A stretch of DNA of 64,000 bases, taken from the NCBI GenBank assembly GCA_022539475.1, contig VCMS01000016.1, positions 124,001-188,000 of the forward strand. Direction: 5' to 3'. The notes under the pieces were generated by a model. That model saw only the letters and a program-made list of their open reading frames with translations, had not been told where the DNA came from and ran no database searches. The translations under genes were made by a program, and so were the position numbers. Origin of the DNA: Gracilaria domingensis. Its lineage: Eukaryota; Rhodophyta; Florideophyceae; Gracilariales; Gracilariaceae. This document shows positions 48,878-58,888 of this stretch, one piece after another; position 1 is the first letter of the stretch; every line of letters starts with the position of its first letter.

Positions 48878-49450
48878 TTACGTGACTTGAGTTTGTGCGT
48901 CGGACCGCTGCTCCCGTTCAACTATGAATACGTGTGCCTCTTGGGCACTGATCTGCTGAAAGTAGTTTAGGAGATGTGGATTTGAAGGAAACTTCCAAGG
49001 CCGAACACCTTTAGAATCCACAAGGTAGAAGCTGGTGGAATATCTCGGAATGGCCACCCAGTGTCTGTTATCCTCGAACAAAAAGCTAAAGGTCCTCGCG
49101 AGAAAAGAAGTTGATCGCAGATTGACCAAAAAGCCGACAAGATTGGGCGAGTCAATCACGCTTTGAATGTGCTCCTTCTGCGAGAACCAGCGCGCGGACA
49201 GGCCATGCTGCTGCAGGGCCACAAGCAACACATTGATGTCGTAATCTCCCATTCCGAACATGGACCTGTGAGGATGGCGAAAGCGATTGGAGTCTGCGCC
49301 GTGGTGGGCGCGCAGGTTGTCGGCTATGGCGTCCAGTGAGGCGGGCGTGTGGGCCGGGTACTTGAGCAGCGCATTTACGGCGTGCAGACCGCAGCGAAAG
49401 CGGCTCTGACGTTCGCTGTACACTACTGGAGGAGATGGGATTTCCGTCAT
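48878..49450 (-). CDS. Josephin-domain deubiquitinase
   Basis: Cysteine protease that removes ubiquitin (ataxin-3/Josephin family). 190 residues, essentially just the catalytic domain, like JOSD1/2. Catalytic triad: Cys in SERQSRFRCGLHAVNALL with the oxyanion Gln five positions before it; His in NRHWVAIPR; and Asp/Asn in FYLVDSKG. FGMGDYDINVLLVALQQHG and VGFLVNLRSTSF are the family core. No C-terminal UIMs or Cys-rich extension. The start MTEIPSPPVVYSERQ is the only sensible one. Ubiquitin link with the UIM-NYN gene elsewhere in the window is coincidence as far as sequence shows. Confidence 0.88.
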   Translation of the reverse strand: MTEIPSPPVVYSERQSRFRCGLHAVNALLKYPAHTPASLDAIADNLRAHHGADSNRFRHPHRSMFGMGDYDINVLLVALQQHGLSARWFSQKEHIQSVIDSPNLVGFLVNLRSTSFLARTFSFLFEDNRHWVAIPRYSTSFYLVDSKGVRPWKFPSNPHLLNYFQQISAQEAHVFIVEREQRSDAQTQVT

Positions 49451-52107
49451 GGCGGTTGCCAGCGTCGCAACCCTCAGGACTCCTGAGCGTCAAGGGATGG
49501 AGTCGCGCGCGCTGAAGGGATGAGCGACTGCGGGTGGCACAGGCACGCACATGTATGACAAACGCGCACTTGGGCACAGCGTCAGGCATTGCGCAATGCG
49601 AACGGCGCGGTGCTTACAGACCTCACCAAATCAAGTTGATATCTGATCACCTTCTGCAGCTGTCCGCTGCTCACGTCGCGCTTCCAGCTTCTGCCCATCA
49701 ACTTCATACAACGGTAAAACTTATCGAGCATGAAGGTAATATTATAGGAGGTTCATTCCACCGAGACGCTGACGTAAAGCGCTGGGAAGACGATAGGAGA
49801 ACTAATGTGCCCAGTCACACTTAAGAGCCTCTTAATGAGAGGCCTGCTAATGCCCGCAGCATCCGCTGCCACTCAATCGAGGCCAACTGCAAAGGGTAGG
49901 AGGGCTACAGTTGTGACAGCAGTCCACAGAACGTTCTAAAAACAGTAATCCAATCCAACACCCGATGAGCGTGAATAATGTTTGCCCGCAAAGTTGAGCT
50001 TCTTGCAAGCCGTCATCGAGATCAACGGAAGGAAGGCTCATTGACTTCTTTCGAACGAAAAAGGCGGTGCGGGGTTTCGAAGAAATGCTGTCAATGTCTT
50101 CTGGAAACCTTTCGAGAGTCTGAACATCATCTCTGAAACTGCTCGTAAGGATGCAGTGAGCGTGCTCAAGAACGCCTTGTTATCTTTTTGTCAGAAGCAT
50201 CTCGTTGATGGCTCCCGTTGGCATGGTAGAAAGCTGACACTTCACCTTATTGAAAGACTACAAATGCTCAAGAGCATCAAGAAAGGTACGATTGCTCTCT
50301 GCGAGAAACGAAAACACTACTTTGCAATGGTTCGCTTCCGGTTGCCGGATCATACCCACAGGGATGTTGGGTTTTTCTTCTTCTTCTTTTTAGCAGGAGC
50401 CTTCTTGCTGTGACCGCTGTCTGAACGACTCGTTTGCCTAAATATCTCAAGACATAACAATCCCTATGGGAGGGAGGACGTGCAGAACTATCGCGAGCAA
50501 CCAGATGTGCCGTTTGCGCGTCTGTAACAAACTTTGTAGGCCAACGAACGTTACAGATCAAAATGTTGATCACTGAGCCGCAATGAAGACCGTCGTTGAG
50601 CTTCAGCTGCAGAAGCAAGCACAAAGCGATTGCCTGCATGCGCACAGACAAATCAACAGCTGCACGAGCCCATCGTTCCATCCGTAGTAGACAAACAAGC
50701 TTTCAAGGCATTGGGAGAAGTTCTCAGATGTTGAGCGGTATTCTGTACTCAAGATAGCAGTTGCTCTGATGCGGAAGATAGAAGTGAAGAACAGAGAGTC
50801 GAAAGAAGAGGACGGATGCTCAAAAGCCGTAGCTTATCGATCCATAGAAAATTTCCTTCTCTTTCTCTCTCCCCAGTGCAGCATATATGCCCTGATGTGC
50901 GAATGTATGCCAGAACTGATATGGGTCCTCTGTTGGGAGAACACTTCATAAGCGCAATGCCCCGTATCGGTGCCGATACAGGCCTGCACAGACTCGTGCA
51001 AAACGGCTGATGGAGAGGCTTTCACCTGGAAGATGAGTACAGCAAGGGTGTCAAAAAACAACCATGACAAACCTGTAGTTTTAAAAGTAGGAATTCTACC
51101 GAAGGTAGCTATCCTCTTTCGCGACCTTTTCCTCAGCGTTCTTTGTTCGATGGCAACTGCAAATGCCGTGGCCTCTCATTCGTCGTCACGTCTAAAAGCA
51201 TTCACGTCAAACCACTCTTTGTCAGGCTTTTATTCTCCAACTTTCTTCGCCCTGACTCCTGTAGTGATAGTGATTTTCCCGTGACAGGGACGGCACCGAC
51301 AGTAGGCCTCAATACTCCCAAATGGCATACATGGCATCTCAAGCGAAATAAGCAGTAAGAGTGACGATCACTCGATTCGACGTTTGACCTTCCGTATATT
51401 TGCAAGTCATGAAAGGTTCCAGTACTTCTCAAAATACTTTCCTCGGGCGTTAAGACCGCCGTTCTCATGGGTAAGCATCCATGATAGGGGTGTAGTCCAA
51501 TGGCGACAAGCACTGTGCAGATTTCTAAAGAACGTGCCTTTATTGCGAGAGACAGATACTCTTCCGGGTAAATCATGACGCATGATATTTCTATGTATTC
51601 GTGGTACAAGATGTTCTTCAAATATCCAGACCCCGCTGAGTATGTCCATAGGTTTTTAAGACCATGTTCCGCCAAGGAGTAACTTATTTAATGTTGCGAA
51701 TCCGCTTACTGGCGAAGGGACATGGGAAGCTGAACTTTGATCGGCCATGTCAAAGAATAGAAGTACGAGGATGTGGGTAGATTTGCTTCTTGTAGTCGGA
51801 CGCCCCTCTGAGTGATCGATTCATAGTGACGTAGAGATGCTCACCATGTACAAAAGTATGGTACTCAACCGCATTATGAAGAAAAACCGAAGAGAGGAAA
51901 TTCATTGGATTGAAACAAGCTCCCCAGTAGCGACAGCGGTCCTGAGAGATAACCTTGTATCATAGGATGATCCCATGTAGTCGTTGACGGACTGTTGAAT
52001 ATCTCTTTCACCATCTTGATGTATGACAAACACCGTAGCTTTCGACGGATTGGGATGTCCTAGACATCCCGGTGTGGGTAATGTTAACCCTTTTGGGACT
52101 AAAAGTT

Positions 52108-52133
52108 CTTATGTCTAGCTCACTAGACATAAG
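52108..52133. repeat. Perfect inverted repeat, 11-bp arms, 4-nt loop
   Basis: CTTATGTCTAG, loop CTCA, CTAGACATAAG. It lies just upstream of dispersed repeat copy 2 and might belong to that element. Confidence 0.6.
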
Positions 52134-52162
52134 TGCAATGAAACGCCCGCGGTCGGAAATAC

Positions 52163-52335
52163 CTAAGATATCTAATACTTCTCATCGTAGTCCAGCTAGT
52201 GTAGTACGGCTACTTCGTTGTGGTCAGTGGTTGCGATGTAGAGGTATAATAGGTCGTTGGGTCTTGAGCAAACCCACGCGTAGGAGCGGAATTAGCTCCA
52301 CCGTTTCCACAAATGAGAGAGTGTGTGTGAAATGT
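52163..52335 (+). repeat. Structured dispersed repeat, copy 2
   Basis: Homologous to 39117-39276, ending GCGGAATTAG, CACCGTTTCC and a GA/GT-rich tail. The stem of copy 1 is kept here mostly through G-U pairs. Confidence 0.6.
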
Positions 52336-52584
52336 CGAGATCTGCTTTCCTGGTTTTGATTCATTGACTCAAGAAGTCGAAGAGAGTAAAGGGTAAGGTC
52401 AGCCTTCCTTGTGAATGCGGCACAATAAGAAGAAATCGAAGTGCATGTTGTCCTATCCTATGGTGAGGCTGAAGTTCTCTGAAGTGTTTTGTTGCCCCCC
52501 TTCGCACCTTAAAAATGCTTGTCATGGTTTTAGAGGTGTTTATTGTAGGCAAGTAGAAAGTAACTTCTTAGCAGATCCTCGAAT

Positions 52585-52774
52585 GGATTATGCATCTCTT
52601 CCTTCTTCTTGCTTCTCGTATTTATTGACGAGGGTCTCGACCATTGGGCTTGCAGAACCGTTTACAACAGATGGGGCAGGATTATGCATCTCTTCCTTCT
52701 TCTTGCTTCTCGTATTTATTGACGAGGGTCTCGACCATTGGGCTTGCAGAACCGTTTACAACAGATGGGGCAGG
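52585..52774. repeat. Exact 94-bp tandem duplication at the 3' end of the PPK1-Nudix gene
   Basis: Two identical 94-bp copies (52585-52678 and 52679-52772) plus the shared two bases. The second contains the last codons and stop (TAA at 52682-52684) of the kinase gene; the first is now 3' untranslated. Perfect identity indicates a recent event or an assembly artefact. Confidence 0.85.
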
Positions 52775-55700
52775 GGTCGAACTGCCAGAATGAATTGAGC
52801 TGACGCCATGCGTTCCGCTGTGCACACTGCTATCATCCCTATTTCCTTCACCCCAAGACCTGACGGCAACGATTGCTCGTTCTAATGCTTTGGCGGTGAA
52901 TTCATGCCGGTGCTCACCGATTGAATATTCGAGCGCTTCTCGAATCGGCATCCACTTGCGCCTTCTATTGCGACCAACGGTTGTACCCAGTTCCTTGGCA
53001 AGCAGGACAACTGTTTGGAAAGCGGCATGTTTTTGCCCTTTGTCCACTTCGATCCACCCAAGGTTCGCGAGAACTTCATAGCTGGAAACACCTGCTTTTT
53101 CCCGTGCGATCCTGATTGTAGCCCCAATCTGAGTTTCGCCTTCATTCTGACCACCTTTTGGAACAGCCCAAGGATCATCGGGTTCACGTGCGACCATTAG
53201 CACCTGAATTCCATCCACATCTCCATGCGCTGAAACAAACCGTATAGGCACTACTCCGACGGCAATCTTATCTACTGTCTTCGTGTTACCCTTAATATTG
53301 ATAATGTAACGAGGACGGGATCTGCCTCTCTTAGGAGACTTCTTCCCTTCTACAGGAATTTCAAACCTTGGCATTGAGTCTCTCACGTCCGATGCTTCAC
53401 GAATGGAATCCTCCACTGTGTCACTCTCAATAACCGCAGATCCATCGGGGGTTGGCACGAAGTCCAGCAGCTCATGACTCCGTTCATCTCCGTCGCTGTC
53501 ACTACTTCTGATCTCAGACTTCTTGGATTTGGATTTGAAGACATCTTTGGGCCTCGGGGCGATAGAGACTGACACCGGTGGTGATGTAGACGCTGGGAAT
53601 CCTTTGTAATAGTGTCCATCTGGAGCCATTCTCCATATCCATTTAGCGTCATCGATGAGCTCGAACGCCTTAGACAAACGCTTCCGCAGGTATGCATCTT
53701 TGATAGGGACGATAACTTCGACTCGGCCTACGAGGTTTCTCGTTCTCCAGTCTGCAGATCCGATAAAATATTTTCCTTCCCCACCAGCATGGAAATAATA
53801 CACTCGACGGTGTTGCAAAACCTGGCCAAACCAAGAGTAAACGTTAATGTTTTCGCTCAAGCCTTTAATGCCAGGCCTAATTCTGCACGCAGCTCTGACT
53901 AGTAAGTCAATTTTGACCCCTGCTCGTGACGCTTCGTAGAGTTCTTCAGTGATCTTCTTGTCGGATAAACCGTTCATCTGACACGCAATTCTCGCTGGCC
54001 GTCCCTCCCTGGCATTCTTCGCTTCCTCTCGAATTAGTTCGATAAAGCGATCCTGCATGTTAACCGGGGATACCAGCAGACACCGAAAGTCTGTATTCTC
54101 TGAGTACCCTGTCAGATGATTGAAGACATCGAGCACATCTGTACAGATGTCCTTATCGCAGGTGAACAAACAGTAGTCTGTATACAACTTTGCGGTTTTC
54201 GGATTGAAATTCCCGGTTGAGATGCTGCAGTAGGAACACAAGTTTCCATGGCTTTCTTCGCGAACTACTAGCATTATCTTGCTGTGGACCTTGAGCCCCA
54301 TCATACCGTAGGTCACATTACAACCGGCAACTTGGAGAGCTCGAGCATATTCAGAGTTCTGAATTTCATCGAATGAGGCCTTTAGTTCAATGATCACGCT
54401 GACTTCCTTGCCGTTCTTCGCAGCACGAATGAGAGCAGCAACAATTGGGGAGTTCTCTCCTCCCCGATAAAGAACCGATTTAATCGAGCGAACCTTAGGG
54501 TCGCGAGCAGCAGCATGCAGAAAAAGAACGGCAGAGTTCTCGAAATTGTCCCTTGGGTACTCCACCAATACATCTTCCTTTCCGATAACTCCAAAAATGG
54601 CCCCAGGGTGGGCAATTAGACGATTCTGCAGGCCCTTGAAAGCAGAAGGAACGACAGGATCTCGTATGACTTGACGAAGCCATGGCAGTGGGACAAATGC
54701 CAGTGACATGCAGCTGGAAAGATCAAGATATGGAGTGTCCACGACGTAAACATCGAGTTCGTCGAGGCAGAGTTTGTTCACCAACAAATCAATCATTTGT
54801 GAAGGTGCATCGCTCATTACCTCCAGTCGAGTGGCTGGTGCCTGTCTTCTTCGATGAACTTCGTCCACGATGAAGTCTAACAGGTCGGTCATATCACTGA
54901 GACTCTCGTCTTCAATAGAAATCTTGGTGTTTCTGGTAACTCGGAATGGATAGGCATTCATGATGGTCATTGAGTGACAGACAAGATTCAGATTGGCGAG
55001 ACAAACATCCTCCGATGTGATAAACTTTAGACCTGTATCATCTATTGGGATGAGTCTATTCTTTGATGGACATCGGAAAAGAACTATGCGCTTGGAGCCG
55101 TTCTTTGGGTTGAACAGACGAACATAGATATATATGTCATGACTCTGAATGAGAGGGAAGGGATGGGTAGCATCAATGATGGTTGGAGTTAGAGCGGGAC
55201 GGAGGTTTTGCTTGAAATAAGCAGTCATGTTGCCCTTTTGTTCTGCCGTAAGGCGGTCATGAGGAACAATTTGAACGCCGCGTTCCGCAAGCTGTGGCAG
55301 CAGCTCTGTGGTCAAGCACTCACTCTGCTTTTCCATGATGGTACGCAGCGCAGCGGTGAGATCTTCTTCGTACCTGGTCTTCGGCCTCACATGACGACGA
55401 AGATTGATAGTTGCGGTCTTGAGGTCATTGAGGTCGAGCTTTGGAATGGAGCCCAAGCGCTTGGAAAAATGCTCGTCCAGAGAAGAAGAAACGATACAGA
55501 GGAATTTGAAACGGTCAAGAAGCGGAACGAAAGGGTCCATAGCCATGGAGAGCACGCGACACATCATACTGAGCTCTGCGAATTCCTTGGAGAAGATGAT
55601 GTCACTCTGAGCCAGCTCCTTGGCACCCAGCGAGGAGAGCTCGGAATGCGGAGCGTAATGAACTCGTTCGTCAAACGGGCAGATTATACTTTCGTACGAG

Positions 55701-56083
55701 TGTCCATCAGGTGTTGTGACGATAGCCTTGGAGTTGAGGTCGTTCCCATGCACGCTAGGAGAAAGAACCTCGGCAGATGGGTGACGCACGACAGGCTGAA
55801 CTGCATTGCGCGTCTGCTGGAGATTGAGAGACGATGAGGAATTCTGCGAGGTGAGATGCGGTTGCGGGGACTGGTGCGAGGCGGACAACGCGGCAAAGAC
55901 AGCCTCCGCGTCATTGCCCTTGGCACGCACGGCGACCAAACCAGAGGCGGGCGATGACAAGGGAGTATTGGCGAGAGTCCAGTCGCTGAAGTTGTGCGCC
56001 AGCACGGCACCATTGGCATCCGAGACGGGACTAGATTCGAAAGCGGCCTGCGCGCGCGCTGAAAAGGCAGTGGATTGCGGCAT
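52682..56083 (-). CDS. PPK1: Polyphosphate kinase 1 fused to a Nudix-like domain
   Basis: Bacterial-type PPK1 reversibly polymerises ATP gamma-phosphate into polyphosphate through phosphohistidine. 1133 residues in one exon. The N domain begins about residue 160: SKEFAELSMMCRVLSMAMD, then LKFLCIVSSSLDE-type FKFLCIVSSSLDEHFSKRLG. Catalytic part: ENSPIVAALIRAAKNGKEVS, GLKVHSKIMLVV (first catalytic His), STGNFNPKTAKLYTDYC, IACQMNGLSDKKI, RPGIKGLSENINVYSW and LQHRRVYYF (second His), ending about 820. An acidic Ser-rich linker follows. A C-terminal Nudix fold at about 939-1075 reads VGVVPIRFVSAHGDVDGIQV, PWAVPKGGQNEGETQIGATI, RIAREKAG, KWMPIREALEYS. The Nudix box has Ile and Lys where the consensus has two Glu. 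PPK1 motifs are complete, so activity is expected. No clear transit peptide. The 3' end lies in an exact tandem duplication. Confidence 0.88.
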   Translation of the reverse strand: MPQSTAFSARAQAAFESSPVSDANGAVLAHNFSDWTLANTPLSSPASGLVAVRAKGNDAEAVFAALSASHQSPQPHLTSQNSSSSLNLQQTRNAVQPVVRHPSAEVLSPSVHGNDLNSKAIVTTPDGHSYESIICPFDERVHYAPHSELSSLGAKELAQSDIIFSKEFAELSMMCRVLSMAMDPFVPLLDRFKFLCIVSSSLDEHFSKRLGSIPKLDLNDLKTATINLRRHVRPKTRYEEDLTAALRTIMEKQSECLTTELLPQLAERGVQIVPHDRLTAEQKGNMTAYFKQNLRPALTPTIIDATHPFPLIQSHDIYIYVRLFNPKNGSKRIVLFRCPSKNRLIPIDDTGLKFITSEDVCLANLNLVCHSMTIMNAYPFRVTRNTKISIEDESLSDMTDLLDFIVDEVHRRRQAPATRLEVMSDAPSQMIDLLVNKLCLDELDVYVVDTPYLDLSSCMSLAFVPLPWLRQVIRDPVVPSAFKGLQNRLIAHPGAIFGVIGKEDVLVEYPRDNFENSAVLFLHAAARDPKVRSIKSVLYRGGENSPIVAALIRAAKNGKEVSVIIELKASFDEIQNSEYARALQVAGCNVTYGMMGLKVHSKIMLVVREESHGNLCSYCSISTGNFNPKTAKLYTDYCLFTCDKDICTDVLDVFNHLTGYSENTDFRCLLVSPVNMQDRFIELIREEAKNAREGRPARIACQMNGLSDKKITEELYEASRAGVKIDLLVRAACRIRPGIKGLSENINVYSWFGQVLQHRRVYYFHAGGEGKYFIGSADWRTRNLVGRVEVIVPIKDAYLRKRLSKAFELIDDAKWIWRMAPDGHYYKGFPASTSPPVSVSIAPRPKDVFKSKSKKSEIRSSDSDGDERSHELLDFVPTPDGSAVIESDTVEDSIREASDVRDSMPRFEIPVEGKKSPKRGRSRPRYIINIKGNTKTVDKIAVGVVPIRFVSAHGDVDGIQVLMVAREPDDPWAVPKGGQNEGETQIGATIRIAREKAGVSSYEVLANLGWIEVDKGQKHAAFQTVVLLAKELGTTVGRNRRRKWMPIREALEYSIGEHRHEFTAKALERAIVAVRSWGEGNRDDSSVHSGTHGVSSIHSGSSTPAPSVVNGSASPMVETLVNKYEKQEEGRDA

Positions 56084-57447
56084 GGCTCAGCGGAGCGCCT
56101 CTCGCACCGGCGGCAGAGGAGCGGATGGGTCGCGAGCACAAGCAGCGAGAAGCGCGCGGAAGAAGAACAGGAGAGGGGTGCGGGCGCGGTGCTACAGGCG
56201 ATACGCTCTGGGCTGTGGCGGCGGCATCTACGCGAGGGTATAAGGATAACGGCTACGGAGAGCCCCCCGCTGCGACGACGACGGCCGCGCGCTTTTAAAG
56301 GCGCGGGCAAAGAGGTCTGTCGACGGCGCGGCGCGGCGCCAGGGCGCGGCTGTGGCCGACAGGGAGCGAGCGCGCGATGAGGTGTCGTTCGTTCCACGCG
56401 TCGGACGCGTGCCGCCCGCGGGCGCGCGCGCGGCGCGTGGAACGGCACGACGCGTGTCCGCGGCGTGCGAAAAGGCGCCGCAGGTGTTAATCGCCTGTTC
56501 GGCGCGGCGCGTTTGAAGGCGCGACGCGGGCGGGCGCGCCGCCGCGTGTCGTGGTGGCCGCTTCATCAGAGGACGCGCGCCGGCGGCAAGCGCGCTGTGA
56601 ATTGCGCGACGGAAACCCTGCGCTGACGTGTTGTCTGCTTGGCGCGATTGCTTTCATGCAGCGCCTCGGGCGCTGAGGCGGACGCCGCGGCCGCGCCGCG
56701 GAGATTGGCTTCCGCGCTTGGTGGGTGGCGGATGCTTGCAACCGAAGGTATCCTTCAGGATATCTTCCCCGGCGGCGGCGGCGGCGATTCATCGACCGGA
56801 GATTGCGTGTCAGGACGAGGACGGTGGTTTTAATGAAAATATGCGAGCTGTATCACGAGCGTAAAACGTTGTGGCAGAATGCAAACAATATGCATCACCG
56901 CGAGATACAACGTCGAGTCGGCGTTAGAACGTCTGTATCCGCAACGGGAGATCGGCAAAGTTGCAGCAGCGCGCCAGCGCGGGAACACGCAATAACTTTA
57001 GCCCACACGCTGTATCGAAAACAGCTCCTCTGGAGGTGTAAAACATAGATAAGGCGGAGACCCCCGTTGGCCACACTGTTTGCGTGGTCTGCTATGATTG
57101 GCCCGTCCGCCAACAAAAATCGTGCCGTTCACAAACCAAAACGACGCGCTCCACCAAGTGTATCTAAGGTTACCAGAGGTGACTTACCTCTCCGGCGGCG
57201 GTCCCTTCGCGTTCCCTTCAATTCAAACATTCGAGCCGCTCCGTGCAGACATCTCTCGCTGTACATGTCACTGGGGCACACCCCATGTCGCAGTTGATCC
57301 ACTGCCATCGTGACACAGAGATTGTGCCATTACTCTCGCCGTCGAGAATCGCGGCGAGCAAATGCAAGTGGCCGTCGACGGCGCGACGCCGCGAGTTCGG
57401 CGGCCATTATCGTCTCCGCAGCTTTGCGCGTCGACCGCCTCTCCAAC
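56084..57447. other. Divergent promoter region, PPK1-Nudix and CCDC137-like gene
   Basis: About 1.36 kb between start codons facing apart. CpG-rich in 56100-56700. No gene. Confidence 0.5.
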
Positions 57448-58239
57448 ATGCCGGTCGTCGTAGCCACCGCCGTTCCTTCATCTCTTTCAGCCGCCCGAGC
57501 AGCGGACAACCTTCCATCGCCGTCCCGCACCCCCGATCAACCGCCCAGCAGTCAATCGCAGCCCCCTTCCAAACGGAAGCGCAAGCGCCCAAGAGTCAAG
57601 GGAAAGAAGCGCGTCGTCCTCACTGCAGAGCAATTGCCTCAACAGAAAAGGCTTCGCAATGGACGAGTGCGATCCTACGACATGAGCATCCCTCAACAAC
57701 AGCCCGACAAGCAACCGCCCATGTCTCGGAGTCAACGAGAGTTTGCCGCACTCTTGTCAGCCACAAATCAACCAAAAGCTGCACGAAGTGTTAAACAAAC
57801 AAAAGAAAAACGTTATGGAGATCTTATCATCAAGCCGGGTGAGACGCAGCAGCAGTTCATGAATAGGGTCAAACAAGATACGCGCAAACAAGTTTTGGCC
57901 ATTGCCCGTCGCGACAACAAGCAGCGCATCAAGAAACGGGCCTACTATGAGCGCAGGGAGCAGCGCATGCTGCGTCGCAAGAAGAGGCGAAATGGGGAGC
58001 TGAGCGACAGTGATGTGGAACAAATCACTGACACTCAGGGAACAACCACTGCTCCAGGCGTCAATCTCAGTCAGTTGCCGTTGTATTGGCAGGACATTGT
58101 CAGAAACAATGGTCGTCCCGTGTCTAAGAAGAAGAAAAGCCGTCAAGAGCAGCAAGATATTGTCAAGTTTGGCGAACAGGTACAGCGCCCACCTAAACTT
58201 GAAAATGTAGTCGTACGCCACCGTCAGCGGAAGCCTTAA
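57448..58239 (+). CDS. CCDC137-like nucleolar protein
   Basis: 263 residues from MPVVVATAVPSS; the open frame upstream is Arg-rich leader without family sequence. Highly basic with nuclear-localisation-like KRKRKRPRVKGKKR. The two hallmarks of the CCDC137 family are visible: IKPGETQQQFMNRVKQDTRK in the middle and FGEQVQRPPKLENVVV at the C terminus, separated by basic coiled-coil stretches (RRDNKQRIKKRAYYERREQR). Family members are nucleolar, chromosome-periphery or pre-ribosome associated; precise function is poorly known. Single exon. Confidence 0.75.
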   Translation: MPVVVATAVPSSLSAARAADNLPSPSRTPDQPPSSQSQPPSKRKRKRPRVKGKKRVVLTAEQLPQQKRLRNGRVRSYDMSIPQQQPDKQPPMSRSQREFAALLSATNQPKAARSVKQTKEKRYGDLIIKPGETQQQFMNRVKQDTRKQVLAIARRDNKQRIKKRAYYERREQRMLRRKKRRNGELSDSDVEQITDTQGTTTAPGVNLSQLPLYWQDIVRNNGRPVSKKKKSRQEQQDIVKFGEQVQRPPKLENVVVRHRQRKP

Positions 58240-58888
58240 CTGGGAAAACGACCATGCCCCCCTTCGCACATGTGGTAAATAACATCTAACCATCGGTTAT
58301 CCAAGAGTCTGCTACATATGGTCAGCATCTGATATCGGAATTCTTCTAAAGTCCTCGCACGCTGCGCCTTCTACGAAATATCTACGCGGTGCAACAAAAA
58401 TCCGTCGAGCTTTACTCCACGCCTCAGTCTGAGCGAAATAACGTTTGCTACATTAGAGGAGCATGGAGAAGCAAATGGAAAAAAAAGAATCGTAAGAGCG
58501 GTAGGCTATTACTGACGAAGTTGATGTTTTCTTCAATGCATCATGGGACGGCACAATTTGTTGGAGCCTTCAATGCTGATGATATCCCTAGCAATGAGTA
58601 GTACGAACAATATGCAGGCAAGTACAGAATACAAAGCGTTGACCGGCACTGATGCACCGACTATCAAGCACACCTCGCCACCGCGCACAAACGCCCTAGG
58701 TTGGTTACGAATATCTAAAGGGATGGGGGTGGCGTACAAAGTCAAAAGCGTTATGAAAAAGTAGATGCAGGATAAGAGGCTTAGTGAGCATAAATGGCTT
58801 GAGCGAAACAGTTGAACTTCTGTACAACAACATCGCTTCGCGCGAGAGGGCTTGAAAAGTATGGCACAGCGTCTGCAGACAACACATG
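58240..58888. other. Convergent intergenic region
   Basis: Between the CCDC137-like stop and the SNARE stop. Open frames at 58533-58985 overlap the SNARE 3' end and have no support. Confidence 0.45.

Larger units (their letters stand above)
49451..52584. other. Intergenic, about 3.1 kb
   Basis: No secure gene. Contains a possible LTR end fragment near 50825-50850 (TATGGATCGATAAGCTA on the minus strand), an 11-bp perfect hairpin at 52108-52133, copy 2 of the structured dispersed repeat (52163-52335) and the first half of a tandem duplication. Confidence 0.45.

Noticed and set aside
50156-50413. 85-codon frame ending in a poly-Phe stretch
   Set aside because: The Phe run comes from a TTC repeat; no motif and no orthologue-like features.
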